Counted from the first letter of the stretch, positions 37,624 through 47,107 are shown. The stretch is DNA of 64,000 bases from Ruminiclostridium hungatei (GCF_002051585.1 NZ_MZGX01000008.1:124001-188000), one strand, 5' to 3'. Notes: generated by a model from the letters alone, not told the origin. Numbers and translations: made by a program.

Positions 37624-38397
37624 TCAGATATACTTTTTCATATGCATAAGGGCAGTCTTCTCCAACCTGGACACCTGGGCCTGGGATATTCCTATTTCGT
37701 CGGCAACTTCCATCTGAGTCCGCCCTTCAAAGAATCTCAGGTTTAAAATGAGCTTTTCCCTGTCGTTCAGCTTTCTCATTGCCTCCTTGAGGGTTATGGT
37801 CTCCAGCCAGTTTTCATCAATATTTTTGTCATCACTTACCTGATCCATGACAAATATGGCATCACCACCATCGTGATAAACAGATTCGAAAAGTGATATG
37901 GGATCCTGTATTGCGTCCAGGGCAAACACAATGTCTTCCTTCGGCAGTTGAAGCTCGGTTGCAAGCTCGGCTATTGTAGGTTCCTTGGAATTCTTTGTTG
38001 TCAGCCTTTCCTTGGCCTGCAGCGCCTTATATGCAATATCCCTCAGGGATCTGCTGACCCTTATGGAATTGTTGTCTCTTAAATATCTCCGGATTTCACC
38101 TATTATCATTGGTACAGCATAGGTTGAAAATTTTACATTCTGAGACACATCAAAATTATCAATAGCCTTAATCAATCCGATGCACCCCACCTGAAACAAA
38201 TCATCAACATATTCGCCTCTGTTATTAAAACGCTGGATCACACTAAGTACCAGCCTGAGATTGCCCTTGATAAATTCGTCCCTGGCAGAATTATCTCCCT
38301 TGTGCATTCTTTCAAACAGTGCTTTTTTCTGATCATTTGTCAAAACAGGAAGTTTTGAGGTATTAACACCACAGATCTCAACTTTATTAATAAGCAT
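37624..38397 (-). CDS. sigG: RNA polymerase sigma-G (forespore, late)
   Basis: Late forespore sigma factor. It starts with the sigma-G-type NKVEICGVNTSKLPVLT, has region 2 (GNLRLVLSVIQRFNNRGEYV; DLFQVGCIGLIKAIDNFDVS) and region 4 ending in EIGISQAQVSRLEKTALMHM. Length 257. It lies next to sigE and spoIIGA, the conserved spoIIG-sigG cluster. A hairpin and a forespore-type promoter precede it. Confidence 0.95.
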   Translation of the reverse strand: MLINKVEICGVNTSKLPVLTNDQKKALFERMHKGDNSARDEFIKGNLRLVLSVIQRFNNRGEYVDDLFQVGCIGLIKAIDNFDVSQNVKFSTYAVPMIIGEIRRYLRDNNSIRVSRSLRDIAYKALQAKERLTTKNSKEPTIAELATELQLPKEDIVFALDAIQDPISLFESVYHDGGDAIFVMDQVSDDKNIDENWLETITLKEAMRKLNDREKLILNLRFFEGRTQMEVADEIGISQAQVSRLEKTALMHMKKYI

Positions 38398-38421
38398 ATA
38401 AAAACCTCCCGAGCTATAATA

Positions 38422-38450
38422 ACAAAGTCAATTTTTATTATTGACTTTGT
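38422..38450 (-). other. Perfect 10-bp hairpin in the sigG leader
   Basis: ACAAAGTCAA (38422-38431) pairs with TTGACTTTGT (38441-38450) around a 9-base loop, ending 24 bases before the sigG start. With no clear T-run it is not a good terminator, so it more likely forms in the sigG mRNA leader and may limit translation. Confidence 0.5.
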
Positions 38451-38456
38451 CAATAT

Positions 38457-38485
38457 CATTATTGCCACAGAGGTACTTTTTATAC
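38457..38485 (-). promoter_or_regulatory. Candidate forespore (sigma-F/G-type) promoter of sigG
   Basis: Minus strand -35 GTATA (38481-38485) and -10 GGCAATAATG (38457-38466), 14 bases apart, resemble the GYWTA / GGNRANANTW pattern of forespore sigma factors. Spacing is one or two bases short of the usual value. It lies just upstream of the hairpin. Confidence 0.4.
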
Positions 38486-38555
38486 TGCTTTGACCTGCAA
38501 AAAATTTTCGTGAAAGGCCTTGACAAAGCCCGTTTTAAGGAGGTTACCAGCATTG

Positions 38556-39287
38556 TCAGGTCATGCGGCTGATTTCCTTTTTCAATCTGCTGATTATCCT
38601 TTTTTCAAGGCGTGAAATGTATGATTGTGATATGCCGAGCATATCAGCCACTTCCTTCTGTGTTTTTTCCACCCCGTTGGCAAGGCCGAATCTTAACTCC
38701 ATAATCCGCTTTTCTCTGATGGACAGCTTTTTCATGGCAGTATTGAGCAGTTCCTTGTCAACTTCATCCTCAATGCTCCTGTGAATCATGTCATTTTCCG
38801 TTCCCAGGATATCCGACAGCAGCAGTTCGTTTCCGTCCCAATCTATGTTAAGGGGCTCGTCAATGGATATTTCGGCCTTTACTCTGTTATTTCTTCTCAG
38901 ATACATTAGTATTTCGTTTTCAATGCATCTTGATGCATAGGTGGCCAGCTTTATATTTTTTGAGGGATTAAAGGTATTTATGGCCTTAATGAGGCCGATT
39001 GTGCCAATGGATATCAGATCTTCAACGCCCACACCGGTATTTTCAAACTTCCTGGCTATGTATACAACCAGCCTCAGGTTTCTTTCAATAAGAATGCTTT
39101 TAACGCCGTAATCACTCTCTTCCAGCCTGTGAAGGAGATATATCTCTTCATCGGCAGTAAGCGGCGGAGGCAAAGCCTCACTGCCTCCTATATAATGAAC
39201 AGGAAATACTCCTCCTAGATTTAACTTTCTCAGAAGCTTTTCATACTTAACCAAAAAGTACATCTTCAACCTGGTAAAAAGTTTCAT
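38556..39287 (-). CDS. sigE: Pro-sigma-E (mother cell, early)
   Basis: Mother-cell sigma factor made as an inactive precursor. The N-terminus [20 protein letters not shown] is an amphipathic pro-sequence of the kind cut by SpoIIGA. Region 2 ([37 protein letters not shown]) and region 4 ([20 protein letters not shown]) follow. Length 243. The ATG at 39287 has AAGGGGA; the longer frame to 39359 lacks support. Confidence 0.95.
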   Translation of the reverse strand: MKLFTRLKMYFLVKYEKLLRKLNLGGVFPVHYIGGSEALPPPLTADEEIYLLHRLEESDYGVKSILIERNLRLVVYIARKFENTGVGVEDLISIGTIGLIKAINTFNPSKNIKLATYASRCIENEILMYLRRNNRVKAEISIDEPLNIDWDGNELLLSDILGTENDMIHRSIEDEVDKELLNTAMKKLSIREKRIMELRFGLANGVEKTQKEVADMLGISQSYISRLEKRIISRLKKEISRMT

Positions 39288-39401
39288 TTGGCCGTCCCCT
39301 TTCAACTGTGGATATTTAATTAATATTATTGAATTCAATTTATCTTGCGGGATGAACATGTGGCAAACAGACAGAAAGCACTTACAAATACAGGTCCGCT
39401 T

Positions 39402-40301
39402 CTATGCGACCAGCTCCGGCCCCAGCAGTGCTTTGTACATGTCGTCTCCCGACAGGGACCTGTTGTATATGCCCACAATTACATTTTTTATATCACGCTT
39501 TTGATCCTCTTCTCCAACCTGGATAAAATCTGGCTTAAAGCCAATCAGCATCCCATTTTCCTTGCCCAATGAGCTGAAGGGAATCAGCCTGAAGCGGGAA
39601 AACCATCTGGAGGTGGAAATTGTAGCTGTCACACAGCTCAAATCATCTTCCTTGGAGTTTTCAAATATACCCTTTATTTCAGAAGGCAGAAGTTCTTCCA
39701 GTGCCTTAAACTCCACAACCATCACCGGAATGTTTGTAAGGGGGTCTTTGAGGGAATTCCCCGTATCCACCAGCGCCGGCAATGCTATGGCCCTGTTGTC
39801 AAAGGCTATTATAACAGGCACCAGCAGTTTTTCTCTGGTTATTCTGCTCTGGATGACCTCCATGAAAATCTTTACAATGATTCCCACTGTGGCAATGCCA
39901 AAAAACATCAGACTGCCCTTGGACTGGCCGAAAACATATATTATGCCGTTTTTCACAAAACCGCCCTGCTGGTTGAAATACAAAAATGCAAGTGCGGCGC
40001 CGGCAAAAATGAAAGTCGATATGTAGAAAATAACCAGGGTTTTCAAAAAGGACAACACCTTTCTGGGCGAGAAGGTTATGGCTATGATAAAAAATGATAA
40101 AAGAATTTTTGCCAATGCCGTATAGTAGACCCTGCCTCCCGGCTGTATAATTATAAAAACCACGTAAAGAGCTCCTACTATGGCTCCGGCGAACAACCTC
40201 AGAGTGCTTGCCCTCAACCTGGAAAACCTGGCCGTCACGTACAATATAAGGTAATTGATAACCACATTTTCAAGCAACAGAATATCCAAATATATTTCCA
40301 C
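39402..40301 (-). CDS. spoIIGA: SpoIIGA, sigma-E processing peptidase
   Basis: Membrane aspartic protease that activates pro-sigma-E at the sporulation septum. Five hydrophobic segments fill residues 1-150. The catalytic motif VDTGNSLKDP (near 180) is visible in the C-terminal half. Start: GTG at 40301 with GAGGG seven bases upstream, which gives the family N-terminus VEIYLDILLLENVVINYLIL; a longer frame to 40370 is rejected. Length 299. Confidence 0.93.
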   Translation of the reverse strand: MEIYLDILLLENVVINYLILYVTARFSRLRASTLRLFAGAIVGALYVVFIIIQPGGRVYYTALAKILLSFFIIAITFSPRKVLSFLKTLVIFYISTFIFAGAALAFLYFNQQGGFVKNGIIYVFGQSKGSLMFFGIATVGIIVKIFMEVIQSRITREKLLVPVIIAFDNRAIALPALVDTGNSLKDPLTNIPVMVVEFKALEELLPSEIKGIFENSKEDDLSCVTATISTSRWFSRFRLIPFSSLGKENGMLIGFKPDFIQVGEEDQKRDIKNVIVGIYNRSLSGDDMYKALLGPELVA

Positions 40302-40425
40302 TTTGTATCCCTCACAAAACAGCAAATTAGGGTATAAACCACCATATGCCCATACTTTACTATTATTCAAGCCCCTTTGTTTTTATGCCAAGTCATTACA
40401 TCAACCATCCTTTGATACATCCATA

Positions 40426-40458
40426 ATTATACCTAGTTAATCTATAAAAGTTTGTCAA
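40426..40458 (-). promoter_or_regulatory. spoIIG-type promoter with long spacer
   Basis: Perfect -35 TTGACA (40453-40458) and -10 TATAAT (40426-40431) are separated by 21 bases on the minus strand, 125 bases upstream of spoIIGA. The B. subtilis spoIIG promoter is known for a similarly long spacer and need for Spo0A. TTTGACA here is one base from the inverted 0A box TTCGACA. The remaining gap up to ftsZ holds its terminator and nothing else I can see. Confidence 0.6.
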
Positions 40459-40654
40459 AAACGAATGTAGAAAAAGAAATATCGTATGACAAAAAGCCCT
40501 GATACAAGCGGTATTTATGCTTATTTCAGGGTTTCTTTCAATTATGTCAGAATAAACTGGCGTTAAATGGTTCGAGCTCATTGCTTATACGGATTTACAG
40601 CATCAAAGCCTTTCCTTGCCCCACCTTGACCCAGGAAGGCAATCCCGGGAACAC

Positions 40655-40698
40655 AAAAAGGGAAGTGCACTTGCCTCCGGGGCAGGTTAACACTTCCC
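40655..40698 (-). terminator. Intrinsic terminator after ftsZ
   Basis: GGGAAGTG (40660-40667) pairs with CACTTCCC (40691-40698), with a further TTGCC/GGCAG-like inner stem, followed on the minus strand by TTTTTGTGTT. It is about 40 bases past the ftsZ stop. Confidence 0.75.
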
Positions 40699-40735
40699 AT
40701 ATACTTCATATTTCTTAATTATTGCTTATGGCTGC

Positions 40736-41869
40736 CTATTTGAATCTGTTCCTTCTCAGGAAAGTAGGTATATCAAGTTCGTTGTCAGGTGAAACAGCAC
40801 CTGAGCTGTTTTTCTCGCTGGTAGCTGCTGCATAGCTGCTGCTGTCATGAGCAGGTACGGCTGCAGTGGCCTGCTTCGCCTTTTCCGCCGGCTTGTCAAA
40901 TTTCTTTAAAACAGGACCGTTCTCAAAGCCTGTGGCAATAACAGTTATCATTAATTCATCCTTCATATTGTCATCAATAACAGCTCCAAATATTATGTTG
41001 GCTTCCGGGTCAGCAGATTTTTGAACCAGCTCTGCTGCGGTGTTAACCTCAAATAAGCCCAAATCCGGACCGCCTGTAATATTTACAAGCACTCTTCTGG
41101 CTCCTTCGATAGAGGTTTCAAGGAGAGGACTGTGGATAGCCTGCCTGGCTGCCTCTTCCGCCCTGCTCTCACCTGATGCCCTGCCTATACCCATGTGGGC
41201 CAGGCCTGAGCTGAGCATAATGGTCTTTACATCTGCAAAGTCAAGATTTACCAGACCAGGAACTGCAATCAGGTCTGAAATACCCTGAACACCCTGTCTA
41301 AGAATGTCATCGGCCATCCTGAAAGCTTCAACCATAGTGGTTCGTTTTTCAACTACCTGGAGCAGCCTGTCATTTGGAATGGTAACCAGGGAATCAACAG
41401 AATTCTTAAGGTTTTCTATTCCTCTTTCAGCATGCTGCATACGGGTTCTGCTTTCAAACATAAAGGGCTTCGTAACAACCGCCACAGTCAAAATACCCAT
41501 CTCTCTTGCCAACTGGGCTACGACAGGAGCCGCACCCGTGCCGGTTCCGCCTCCCATACCTGCAGTTACAAATACCATGTCCGCCCCTTTAATAGCCTGG
41601 GCGATTTCATCTCTGCTCTCATTTGCCGCTTTTTCTCCAATGTCGGGATTTGCGCCTGCACCAAGACCCTTGGTAAGCTTGTCTCCAATTTGAATCTTGG
41701 TATTTGCCTTGGATAAAAACAAAGCCTGCTTGTCTGTATTTATAGCTATGAAGTCCACACCTCTGAGTCCTGCATCAATCATCCTGTTAACAGCGTTGTT
41801 TCCTCCACCGCCGCATCCTACTACTTTTATCTGGGCAAAATGATCCATATCAATTTCAAAATCTAGCAA
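40736..41869 (-). CDS. ftsZ: FtsZ, division GTPase
   Basis: Tubulin-like GTPase that builds the Z-ring. GTP-binding signature [10 protein letters not shown] within [21 protein letters not shown]-terminal [20 protein letters not shown]-like start, synergy loop later, flexible Ala-rich linker and the C-terminal peptide [12 protein letters not shown] that binds FtsA and others. Length 377. Start TTG at 41869 with GGGGGAT. Confidence 0.97.
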   Translation of the reverse strand: MLDFEIDMDHFAQIKVVGCGGGGNNAVNRMIDAGLRGVDFIAINTDKQALFLSKANTKIQIGDKLTKGLGAGANPDIGEKAANESRDEIAQAIKGADMVFVTAGMGGGTGTGAAPVVAQLAREMGILTVAVVTKPFMFESRTRMQHAERGIENLKNSVDSLVTIPNDRLLQVVEKRTTMVEAFRMADDILRQGVQGISDLIAVPGLVNLDFADVKTIMLSSGLAHMGIGRASGESRAEEAARQAIHSPLLETSIEGARRVLVNITGGPDLGLFEVNTAAELVQKSADPEANIIFGAVIDDNMKDELMITVIATGFENGPVLKKFDKPAEKAKQATAAVPAHDSSSYAAATSEKNSSGAVSPDNELDIPTFLRRNRFK

Positions 41870-42021
41870 AGTAAATCCCCCTTTAGCATTGGTAAATTAG
41901 ACTGGAATTGTTTAATCTGTATATTGATTAATAGGTTAAAATCATAAATAAAAAGTTACAAAAACACACACTAATAATAATATAATATAAAACTGAATAA
42001 GGCAAGTTTTGTTTGTATTGC

Positions 42022-43257
42022 CTAATAAAAAAATTCTTTTAATGCGCTCAGAGCTTTCTTCAGGAAGGTTTTATCCCTGGTTTTCCTGTTTGTCTTTGGC
42101 AGGCTTTTTATGCTTATGGTGCTGCCTTCCTTGTCAAGCCTTGCAATATATTTTACCATGCCTGCCGCAGTACAATACTCAAGTGTATTTATGTTCTTCA
42201 CTTTTGGAACCGCCACCCTGACAGGAATGTCAAATACATCATACGCAAGCTGCATGGCGCCATCCAGCGGCGCTATTCCGTTTCCCGAGAGCACCACACC
42301 TGCCCCGTAACTGCCGGGACAATTTGCATTCACCATTTCCCTGCACAGGCTGAATATCTCATATACCCTGGCTTCTATTACCTCTATGGCATCGGAAACC
42401 TTTATATTTTTTTTGAAGCTTTCACTTAAATCACTTACCGATATTTCCTGATCGTTTTTGATTAATGCTGTCAGGGCTAGCTGGAACTGCCTTTTTATTT
42501 TTTCCGACTCCGAATAAGTCATTTTCAAGGCAATGGACAGGTCATTTGTTATATGATCCCCCCCTACCGGAATGCATTTATTCATTACCAGCTTTTCTTC
42601 CTTGTACACGCTTACTTCCGTTGTCCCTCCTCCAACATCAATGAGGATGACTCCCATATCCTTTTCATCGGGCAAAAGTATGCATTCACCTGCGGTAAAG
42701 CCTTCGGCAATAAGTCCGTCCACTCTGATGCCGGCCTTTTCCATACTTCTGACTATATTGCGGACAGAAATAATCTTGCCGATAACTACGTCAAAATCCC
42801 CCTCCAGCTTGGTGCCCTTCATTCCCACAGGGTCATTTATACCGTCATAGCCGTCAACAATGAATTGTCTGGGAACAACATCTATGATTTCACTGTCCTC
42901 CGAAATGGAAATGGTTCCTGCCGAATACAGCAGCTTTTCCACATCATGGCGGGAAATTTCCTTATTGTCATTCATTATATTTGTATATGTCTTGTGATTG
43001 ATTATATCCACATGCAGTCCGGATATGTTGACATAAGCCGAGACAACCTTGACTTCCGCCTGAGCTTCCGCCTTTTTCACTGCACTTTGTATGGACGAGG
43101 AGGTCGCGTCAATGTCAACTATTATTCCTTTTTTTATACCGGAACAGCTTTCAATACCTTTGCCCAAAATTTCTATTTCACCGGTACTGTTGGTTTTTCC
43201 AATTACCGTACTCACCTTAGTAGTACCTATATCTACTCCCACAATAACATCAGACAC
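42022..43257 (-). CDS. ftsA: FtsA, actin-like Z-ring anchor
   Basis: Actin-like ATPase that tethers FtsZ to the membrane. Phosphate-1 loop VGVDIGTTKVSTVIG, phosphate-2 loop VILIDVGGGTTEVSVY, adenosine motif around GAGVVLSGNGIAPLDGA, and a C-terminal amphipathic helix (FLKKALSALKEFFY). Length 411. GTG start at 43257 behind GGGGGGCAG. Confidence 0.94.
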   Translation of the reverse strand: MSDVIVGVDIGTTKVSTVIGKTNSTGEIEILGKGIESCSGIKKGIIVDIDATSSSIQSAVKKAEAQAEVKVVSAYVNISGLHVDIINHKTYTNIMNDNKEISRHDVEKLLYSAGTISISEDSEIIDVVPRQFIVDGYDGINDPVGMKGTKLEGDFDVVIGKIISVRNIVRSMEKAGIRVDGLIAEGFTAGECILLPDEKDMGVILIDVGGGTTEVSVYKEEKLVMNKCIPVGGDHITNDLSIALKMTYSESEKIKRQFQLALTALIKNDQEISVSDLSESFKKNIKVSDAIEVIEARVYEIFSLCREMVNANCPGSYGAGVVLSGNGIAPLDGAMQLAYDVFDIPVRVAVPKVKNINTLEYCTAAGMVKYIARLDKEGSTISIKSLPKTNRKTRDKTFLKKALSALKEFFY

Positions 43258-43303
43258 GAAACTGCCCCCCTGAAATATGTATGGAGAATCCCCTCAAATG
43301 CGC

Positions 43304-43666
43304 TTAGAAATCCTCTTTTACTATATTATCTTTTTTAATAAATTTATTCAATAGATATCGTCTAATTAACGCAAAGTTTAGAAATAATCTGTTTCCAAAT
43401 GCAAAGATTGCGGCAAGATATATCTGAATTCCCAGTTTATCTCCAATATATGCCAGCCCTGCCGCCAGTAAGGCATTCCCAAAAAATCCGGAGAGGAAAA
43501 TCCTCATTTCAAATTTCTTGTTTATTGTGGCTACTATGCCGCCAAAAACCGAATCCAGCGCCGCCAGTATTGCTACCGCCACATAGGTAAAATATTCCGA
43601 GGGGATGGTAATTGGAATAAACAGGCCTACAAGTATTCCCAGAATCAAGCCTAATATTGGTATCAT
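43304..43666 (-). CDS. sbp: Small basic protein Sbp (DUF1290)
   Basis: Small membrane protein of 120 residues with about three to four hydrophobic helices, located between ftsQ and ftsA as in many Gram-positive division clusters. Its molecular role is unknown. It begins MIPILGLILGILVGLFIPI and has the DUF1290 core AALDSVFGGIVATI. Start ATG at 43666, AGGAAGAG leader. Confidence 0.85.
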   Translation of the reverse strand: MIPILGLILGILVGLFIPITIPSEYFTYVAVAILAALDSVFGGIVATINKKFEMRIFLSGFFGNALLAAGLAYIGDKLGIQIYLAAIFAFGNRLFLNFALIRRYLLNKFIKKDNIVKEDF

Positions 43667-43752
43667 AAACTTCTCTTCCTTTCGTCTTGTCAAGTATTTT
43701 TATGCTGTAAGCTATTCTTTTGCAGTCCGGCCCCGCTGCCGGTTTTAAAGCT

Positions 43753-44589
43753 TTACTGGCTTGGAACGAAATAGGGGTTGCTGCCTTTTGTAAAATCAAG
43801 GGAGCCTTTTTGTTTTGCTGTAATATTATTGACAAGCAAGTATCTAAAAACACCTATCTGATAGTTGGCATCCTCCAAATCCCCGAACTTGACAGTTATA
43901 CGCTTTTCAAACTCAACAGATATGTACGGGGCATCGGACAGATCCACCTTTGTAATCCTCTTGTACAGCTTTAATTCCTTATCGTCCTTGTCACTTTTGA
44001 CAACCAGGTCACAAAAGCTCAACAAGTCCATTAACGATTCATTATTTCTATATTTTACAGCTTGTCCCAGCTTAAAGCTATCCACCGAAATACCTATTAT
44101 CCTGAAATAATTATCCGGCAGAGGGGATTTGCCGTCCATTTCCTCTAAAACAAAGCCCTCCCTGTCAATAAGAAGGCTTTTCCCTTCCTTGTCAAGAATG
44201 GCAAAAGGAGTTCTCTCCTGTACCTTTATTTTTATGGCTGTCGGTAAGGCAGGCCTGATACTTACAGACTTGATGTATGGCATTGAATCATAGATTTCCC
44301 TTTCCAAATCATTGAATCTGAAGGATAACAAATTCTTTGGTTTCTCTCCCAGCATTTCAAAAGCATTTTTCCCAGGAACAAGGCCTGTATTTAAGATTAT
44401 GGCACTGGATGAATATTTCTTGTTACCGGATACCTCTATCTTGTCAACTATAAAAACCGATGATTTGGCAAAAACGATTATTCCGGTAACCACCAATATA
44501 AAAAGCAAAAATCGCCTTATTCTCCGCATCCTGATACGGGCCTTCTTACTTTTCTTTTTTACATAAGTTTTTTCAGGTGTTTTTTTCAT
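43753..44589 (-). CDS. ftsQ: FtsQ / DivIB, division protein
   Basis: Bitopic division protein. Basic cytoplasmic tail (KKKSKKARIRMRRIRR), single membrane helix (about 28-45), POTRA domain (VDKIEVSGNKKYSSSAIILN) and beta domain (FAILDKEGKSLLIDREGFVL). Length 278. It starts three bases below the murA stop, showing that murA was in the same operon. Confidence 0.92.
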   Translation of the reverse strand: MKKTPEKTYVKKKSKKARIRMRRIRRFLLFILVVTGIIVFAKSSVFIVDKIEVSGNKKYSSSAIILNTGLVPGKNAFEMLGEKPKNLLSFRFNDLEREIYDSMPYIKSVSIRPALPTAIKIKVQERTPFAILDKEGKSLLIDREGFVLEEMDGKSPLPDNYFRIIGISVDSFKLGQAVKYRNNESLMDLLSFCDLVVKSDKDDKELKLYKRITKVDLSDAPYISVEFEKRITVKFGDLEDANYQIGVFRYLLVNNITAKQKGSLDFTKGSNPYFVPSQ

Positions 44590-44592
44590 TTG

Positions 44593-45510
44593 TTATTCCC
44601 TTATGATATCCGCTCCCAAGGAAGCTAATTTTTCTTCTATTTTGTAATAGCCCCTGTCTATGTGCTCAAGGCCCGTAATCACAGTTTCGCCTCTGGCTGC
44701 CAATCCTGCCAGGATAAGTGCGGCTCCCCCTCTGAGATCCCTGGAAACCACCTGTGCGCCATTGAGTCTGTCCACGCCCTTGACCACAGCCATACGACCG
44801 TCAATCCTTATATTTGCCCCCATCTTTAAAAGCTCGTCAACATGCTTGTATCTGCTCTCAAAAATGGTCTCAATAATAATGCTGGTCCCCCTGCACAAGG
44901 TCAACAGCGCCATAATCTGAGCCTGCATATCGGTTGGGAAGCCCGGATAAGGCAAGGTCCTTATTACTTCCACCGCCTCAAGCTTTGACCCTGCTATTAC
45001 ATGGATATCGTTTCGCTTTATATTGATCTGGCAGCCGATATCTCTGAGTATGGAGGCCACTGAAATAATGTGCTCGGGTATTATATCCCTGATAACCACA
45101 TTTCCGCCTGTGATGGCGGCAGCAGCCATATATGTACCGGTTATTATCCTGTCAGGTATTACATTATGTTCAACATTTTTCAACTTCTTATCAAAGCCTT
45201 TTATTCTTATGACACTTGAACCCGCCCCTGTGACTCTTGCACCGATTTTCTGGAGAAAACTCTGCAAATCAACTATTTCAGGTTCTTTTGCAGCGTTACG
45301 GATTATTGTATCTCCCTGGGCATATACTGCGGCAATCATTGCATTTTCCGTGGCACCAACGCTGGGATAGTCCAGATATATGTCCGCTCCTTTAAGGCCG
45401 TCGGTTTCACAGGTTATGTATCCGCCATTGGTGTCATTTATTTTGGCACCCAGGCTGCGCAATGCTTTAAGGTGAAGGTCAATTGGTCTCGGGCCTATTT
45501 CACAGCCACC
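44593..45510 (-). pseudogene. murA: murA 3' fragment (MurA residues after the catalytic Cys)
   Basis: UDP-GlcNAc enolpyruvyl transferase, C-terminal 305 residues: begins at GGCEIGPRPIDLHLKALRSL and runs to the normal end. Conserved segments include GAGSSVIRIKG, VIPDRIITGTYMAAAAITGG, PYPGFPTDMQAQIMALLTL, FESRYKHVDELLKMGA and DLRGGAALILAGLAARGET. The N-terminal 115 residues are absent and no credible start codon with a ribosome site is seen. The missing half lies at 57571-57918, same strand. I infer a gene split by rearrangement, not a functional short enzyme. Confidence 0.85.
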
Positions 45511-45512
45511 CG
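45506..45512. repeat. Left 7-bp junction repeat (CCACCCG)
   Basis: CCACCCG occurs here at the murA 3' breakpoint and again at 57575-57581 at the 5' breakpoint; with flanks the match is CA(A/G)CCACCCG, nine of ten. The intervening segment is 12,069 bp. A recombination across these copies would restore murA exactly in frame. Confidence 0.6.
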
Positions 45513-45544
45513 TGTGTGTTATTCCATTGGCCTTTGACAGGGTT

Positions 45545-45574
45545 ATTATACCATAAAAATCTATTGCCCATCAA
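45545..45574 (-). promoter_or_regulatory. Candidate promoter at the murA breakpoint
   Basis: Minus strand -35 TTGATG (45569-45574), 18-base spacer, -10 TATAAT (45545-45550), pointing into the murA 3' fragment and the ftsQ-sbp-ftsA genes. It lies in DNA not homologous to murA, so it may have come with the insertion and replaced the lost upstream promoter. Confidence 0.45.
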
Positions 45575-45599
45575 ACATTAGTCTTCGCTTTTAAGCCAT

Positions 45600-45883
45600 T
45601 ATTGTCACTGAGTTATCACGAACCTTGGGCAGAACCACAACCCCACAAGGAAAATTGATGTTCATTATATTTGCCGGAATAAGTCAACTTGATAGAGATT
45701 TAAAGCAAACGTACAAAAGAAGGATTACAAGCAGCTAGAGCCCGGGGGAGAAAAGGCGGAAGGTTTTTTTAAAATCTCAAAAGGATGTTGAATCAGCTTA
45801 AAATGTATAACAGCAAAAACTATTCTATATCTGAAATTAAAAAAGTTCCTGGCATTAGTAAAACAAGCTTATTAAGTAGTTAA
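45600..45883 (+). pseudogene. Decayed small serine recombinase (resolvase/invertase), C-terminal half
   Basis: Pieces in shifting frames match the second half of a Tn3-resolvase/invertase protein: TTTPQGKLMFIIFAGISQLD (from 45634), EGLQAARARGRKGGR (from 45719) and, after two single-base slips, KMYNSKNYSISEIKKVPGIS with KTSL, the HTH end. The catalytic N-terminal domain is missing. At least three frameshifts show decay. The end overlaps the 3' end of the glycosyltransferase gene. It lies right beside the murA breakpoint. Confidence 0.8.
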
Positions 45884-47107
45884 ATATTTCGTCAGCTTAA
45901 TCCAAATTTGCTGCGTAGCAATGAAATCACGGTGATGCGCCTGTACATTCAGGTGATAATAGTCGAGTTCATCAAACACCTTCATAAAATCCGAATTGTT
46001 AAAATACTTGCATATTTTTGGGAGTGTGCTTGAAAGCTTTTTGCGCATTTCTGCTATTTTCACATCGTATTGGTCGGGATTAGTAATATAAAGCAGAAGT
46101 GGTTTGTATCGAATCCATCCAATACAAGCTTTGTAAAACCGGGTTACGACAGCGGCGGAATCCGTATTGATTTTTTGCAGGGATATTGGAAGGACACCAT
46201 TCATCAGCGGCCGATAGAAAGAAAATGCATCATGGAAAGTGTAGCATGGTACGCGCAACACTTTGTTTTCACTTAAACAGGTACTGAGAAAGGTATCTTC
46301 GCCGCGCGCCTTCGGAGGATTATAAAATGGGTGCACTCGTGCGGGTGTGGTCATGTTGATACACAGGTTTGAACCCGAGATAAATTTAGCGCCATTTATT
46401 TCCTTCACTTCCTCAGCCGCCTCCGTAATCAGGATGCCTTTGTCGGCATAGGTAACACCACCGTTTTCCATAACTGCTTTGACTTTCTCCCAATGAACAA
46501 TATCATTGCTAATTGCTTCAATAAACAATTGAAAGTCACCTTCAGTCAACGTAGCGTCAAAGGCAATTTGAGGTATGGGGGATATGTAGCCGCAGTGATG
46601 CCCATATGTAATATCGGCATTGCCAATGTGCCGGAGGTGGGTCATCAATACATGCTGTCCCCCCCAGAGAGCGGTTGTCCGCGAATTGGTAACTGCCATC
46701 GGATATTCGTCATCGTCAAGAAAGATAAGATAATCCATGTGGTTTTTTAAGGCAAAGTAAAGTATCGAGTTTCGTTTAGCGGCATAACCGCTTGTGAAAA
46801 AAAGTTTGGTTTCAGCCTTGCTAAGAATACCGTTGGAATGCAATTCCTCTATTTCACGTTGCAATAGCCCAGAGCCAATAAAACAGGTTCCGTCAATCAG
46901 GTCAAGCAGTTTCTGATTCATATTGGTATAATCTGATGCTCTCGTGTTGGAATACTTCAGGTCGTAGGCAACAAACAGATTCAGTGTAATATTTTCCTTG
47001 TCCGTTAATCCACATTCTCGCCAATTATAGATATTTGTTTTCAGAATAGTTTGAAAACTTTTTCGCCCCGTTGCAAACCCAATACCCAGTTTGATGTCTT
47101 TTTTCAT
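45872..47107 (-). CDS. Putative glycosyltransferase (GT-A type), orphan
   Basis: 411-residue protein with a GT-A-like nucleotide-sugar region: KRNSILYFALKNHMDYLIFL followed by DDDEYP, a likely metal-binding Asp triad near residue 137, and later GSNLCINM and RGEDTFLSTCL, which resemble acceptor and catalytic segments of family-2-like transferases. No membrane segment or signal peptide. ATG at 47107 has AGGAG six bases upstream. The gene is alone on the minus strand between the recombinase remnant and divergent murT; it may be cargo. Specificity unknown. Confidence 0.55.
   Translation of the reverse strand: MKKDIKLGIGFATGRKSFQTILKTNIYNWRECGLTDKENITLNLFVAYDLKYSNTRASDYTNMNQKLLDLIDGTCFIGSGLLQREIEELHSNGILSKAETKLFFTSGYAAKRNSILYFALKNHMDYLIFLDDDEYPMAVTNSRTTALWGGQHVLMTHLRHIGNADITYGHHCGYISPIPQIAFDATLTEGDFQLFIEAISNDIVHWEKVKAVMENGGVTYADKGILITEAAEEVKEINGAKFISGSNLCINMTTPARVHPFYNPPKARGEDTFLSTCLSENKVLRVPCYTFHDAFSFYRPLMNGVLPISLQKINTDSAAVVTRFYKACIGWIRYKPLLLYITNPDQYDVKIAEMRKKLSSTLPKICKYFNNSDFMKVFDELDYYHLNVQAHHRDFIATQQIWIKLTKYLTT

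Noticed and set aside
44593-45462. A short, complete MurA-like enzyme
   Set aside because: It lacks the whole N-terminal lobe, the apparent start is a TTG inside the conserved KALRSLG segment, and there is no ribosome site.
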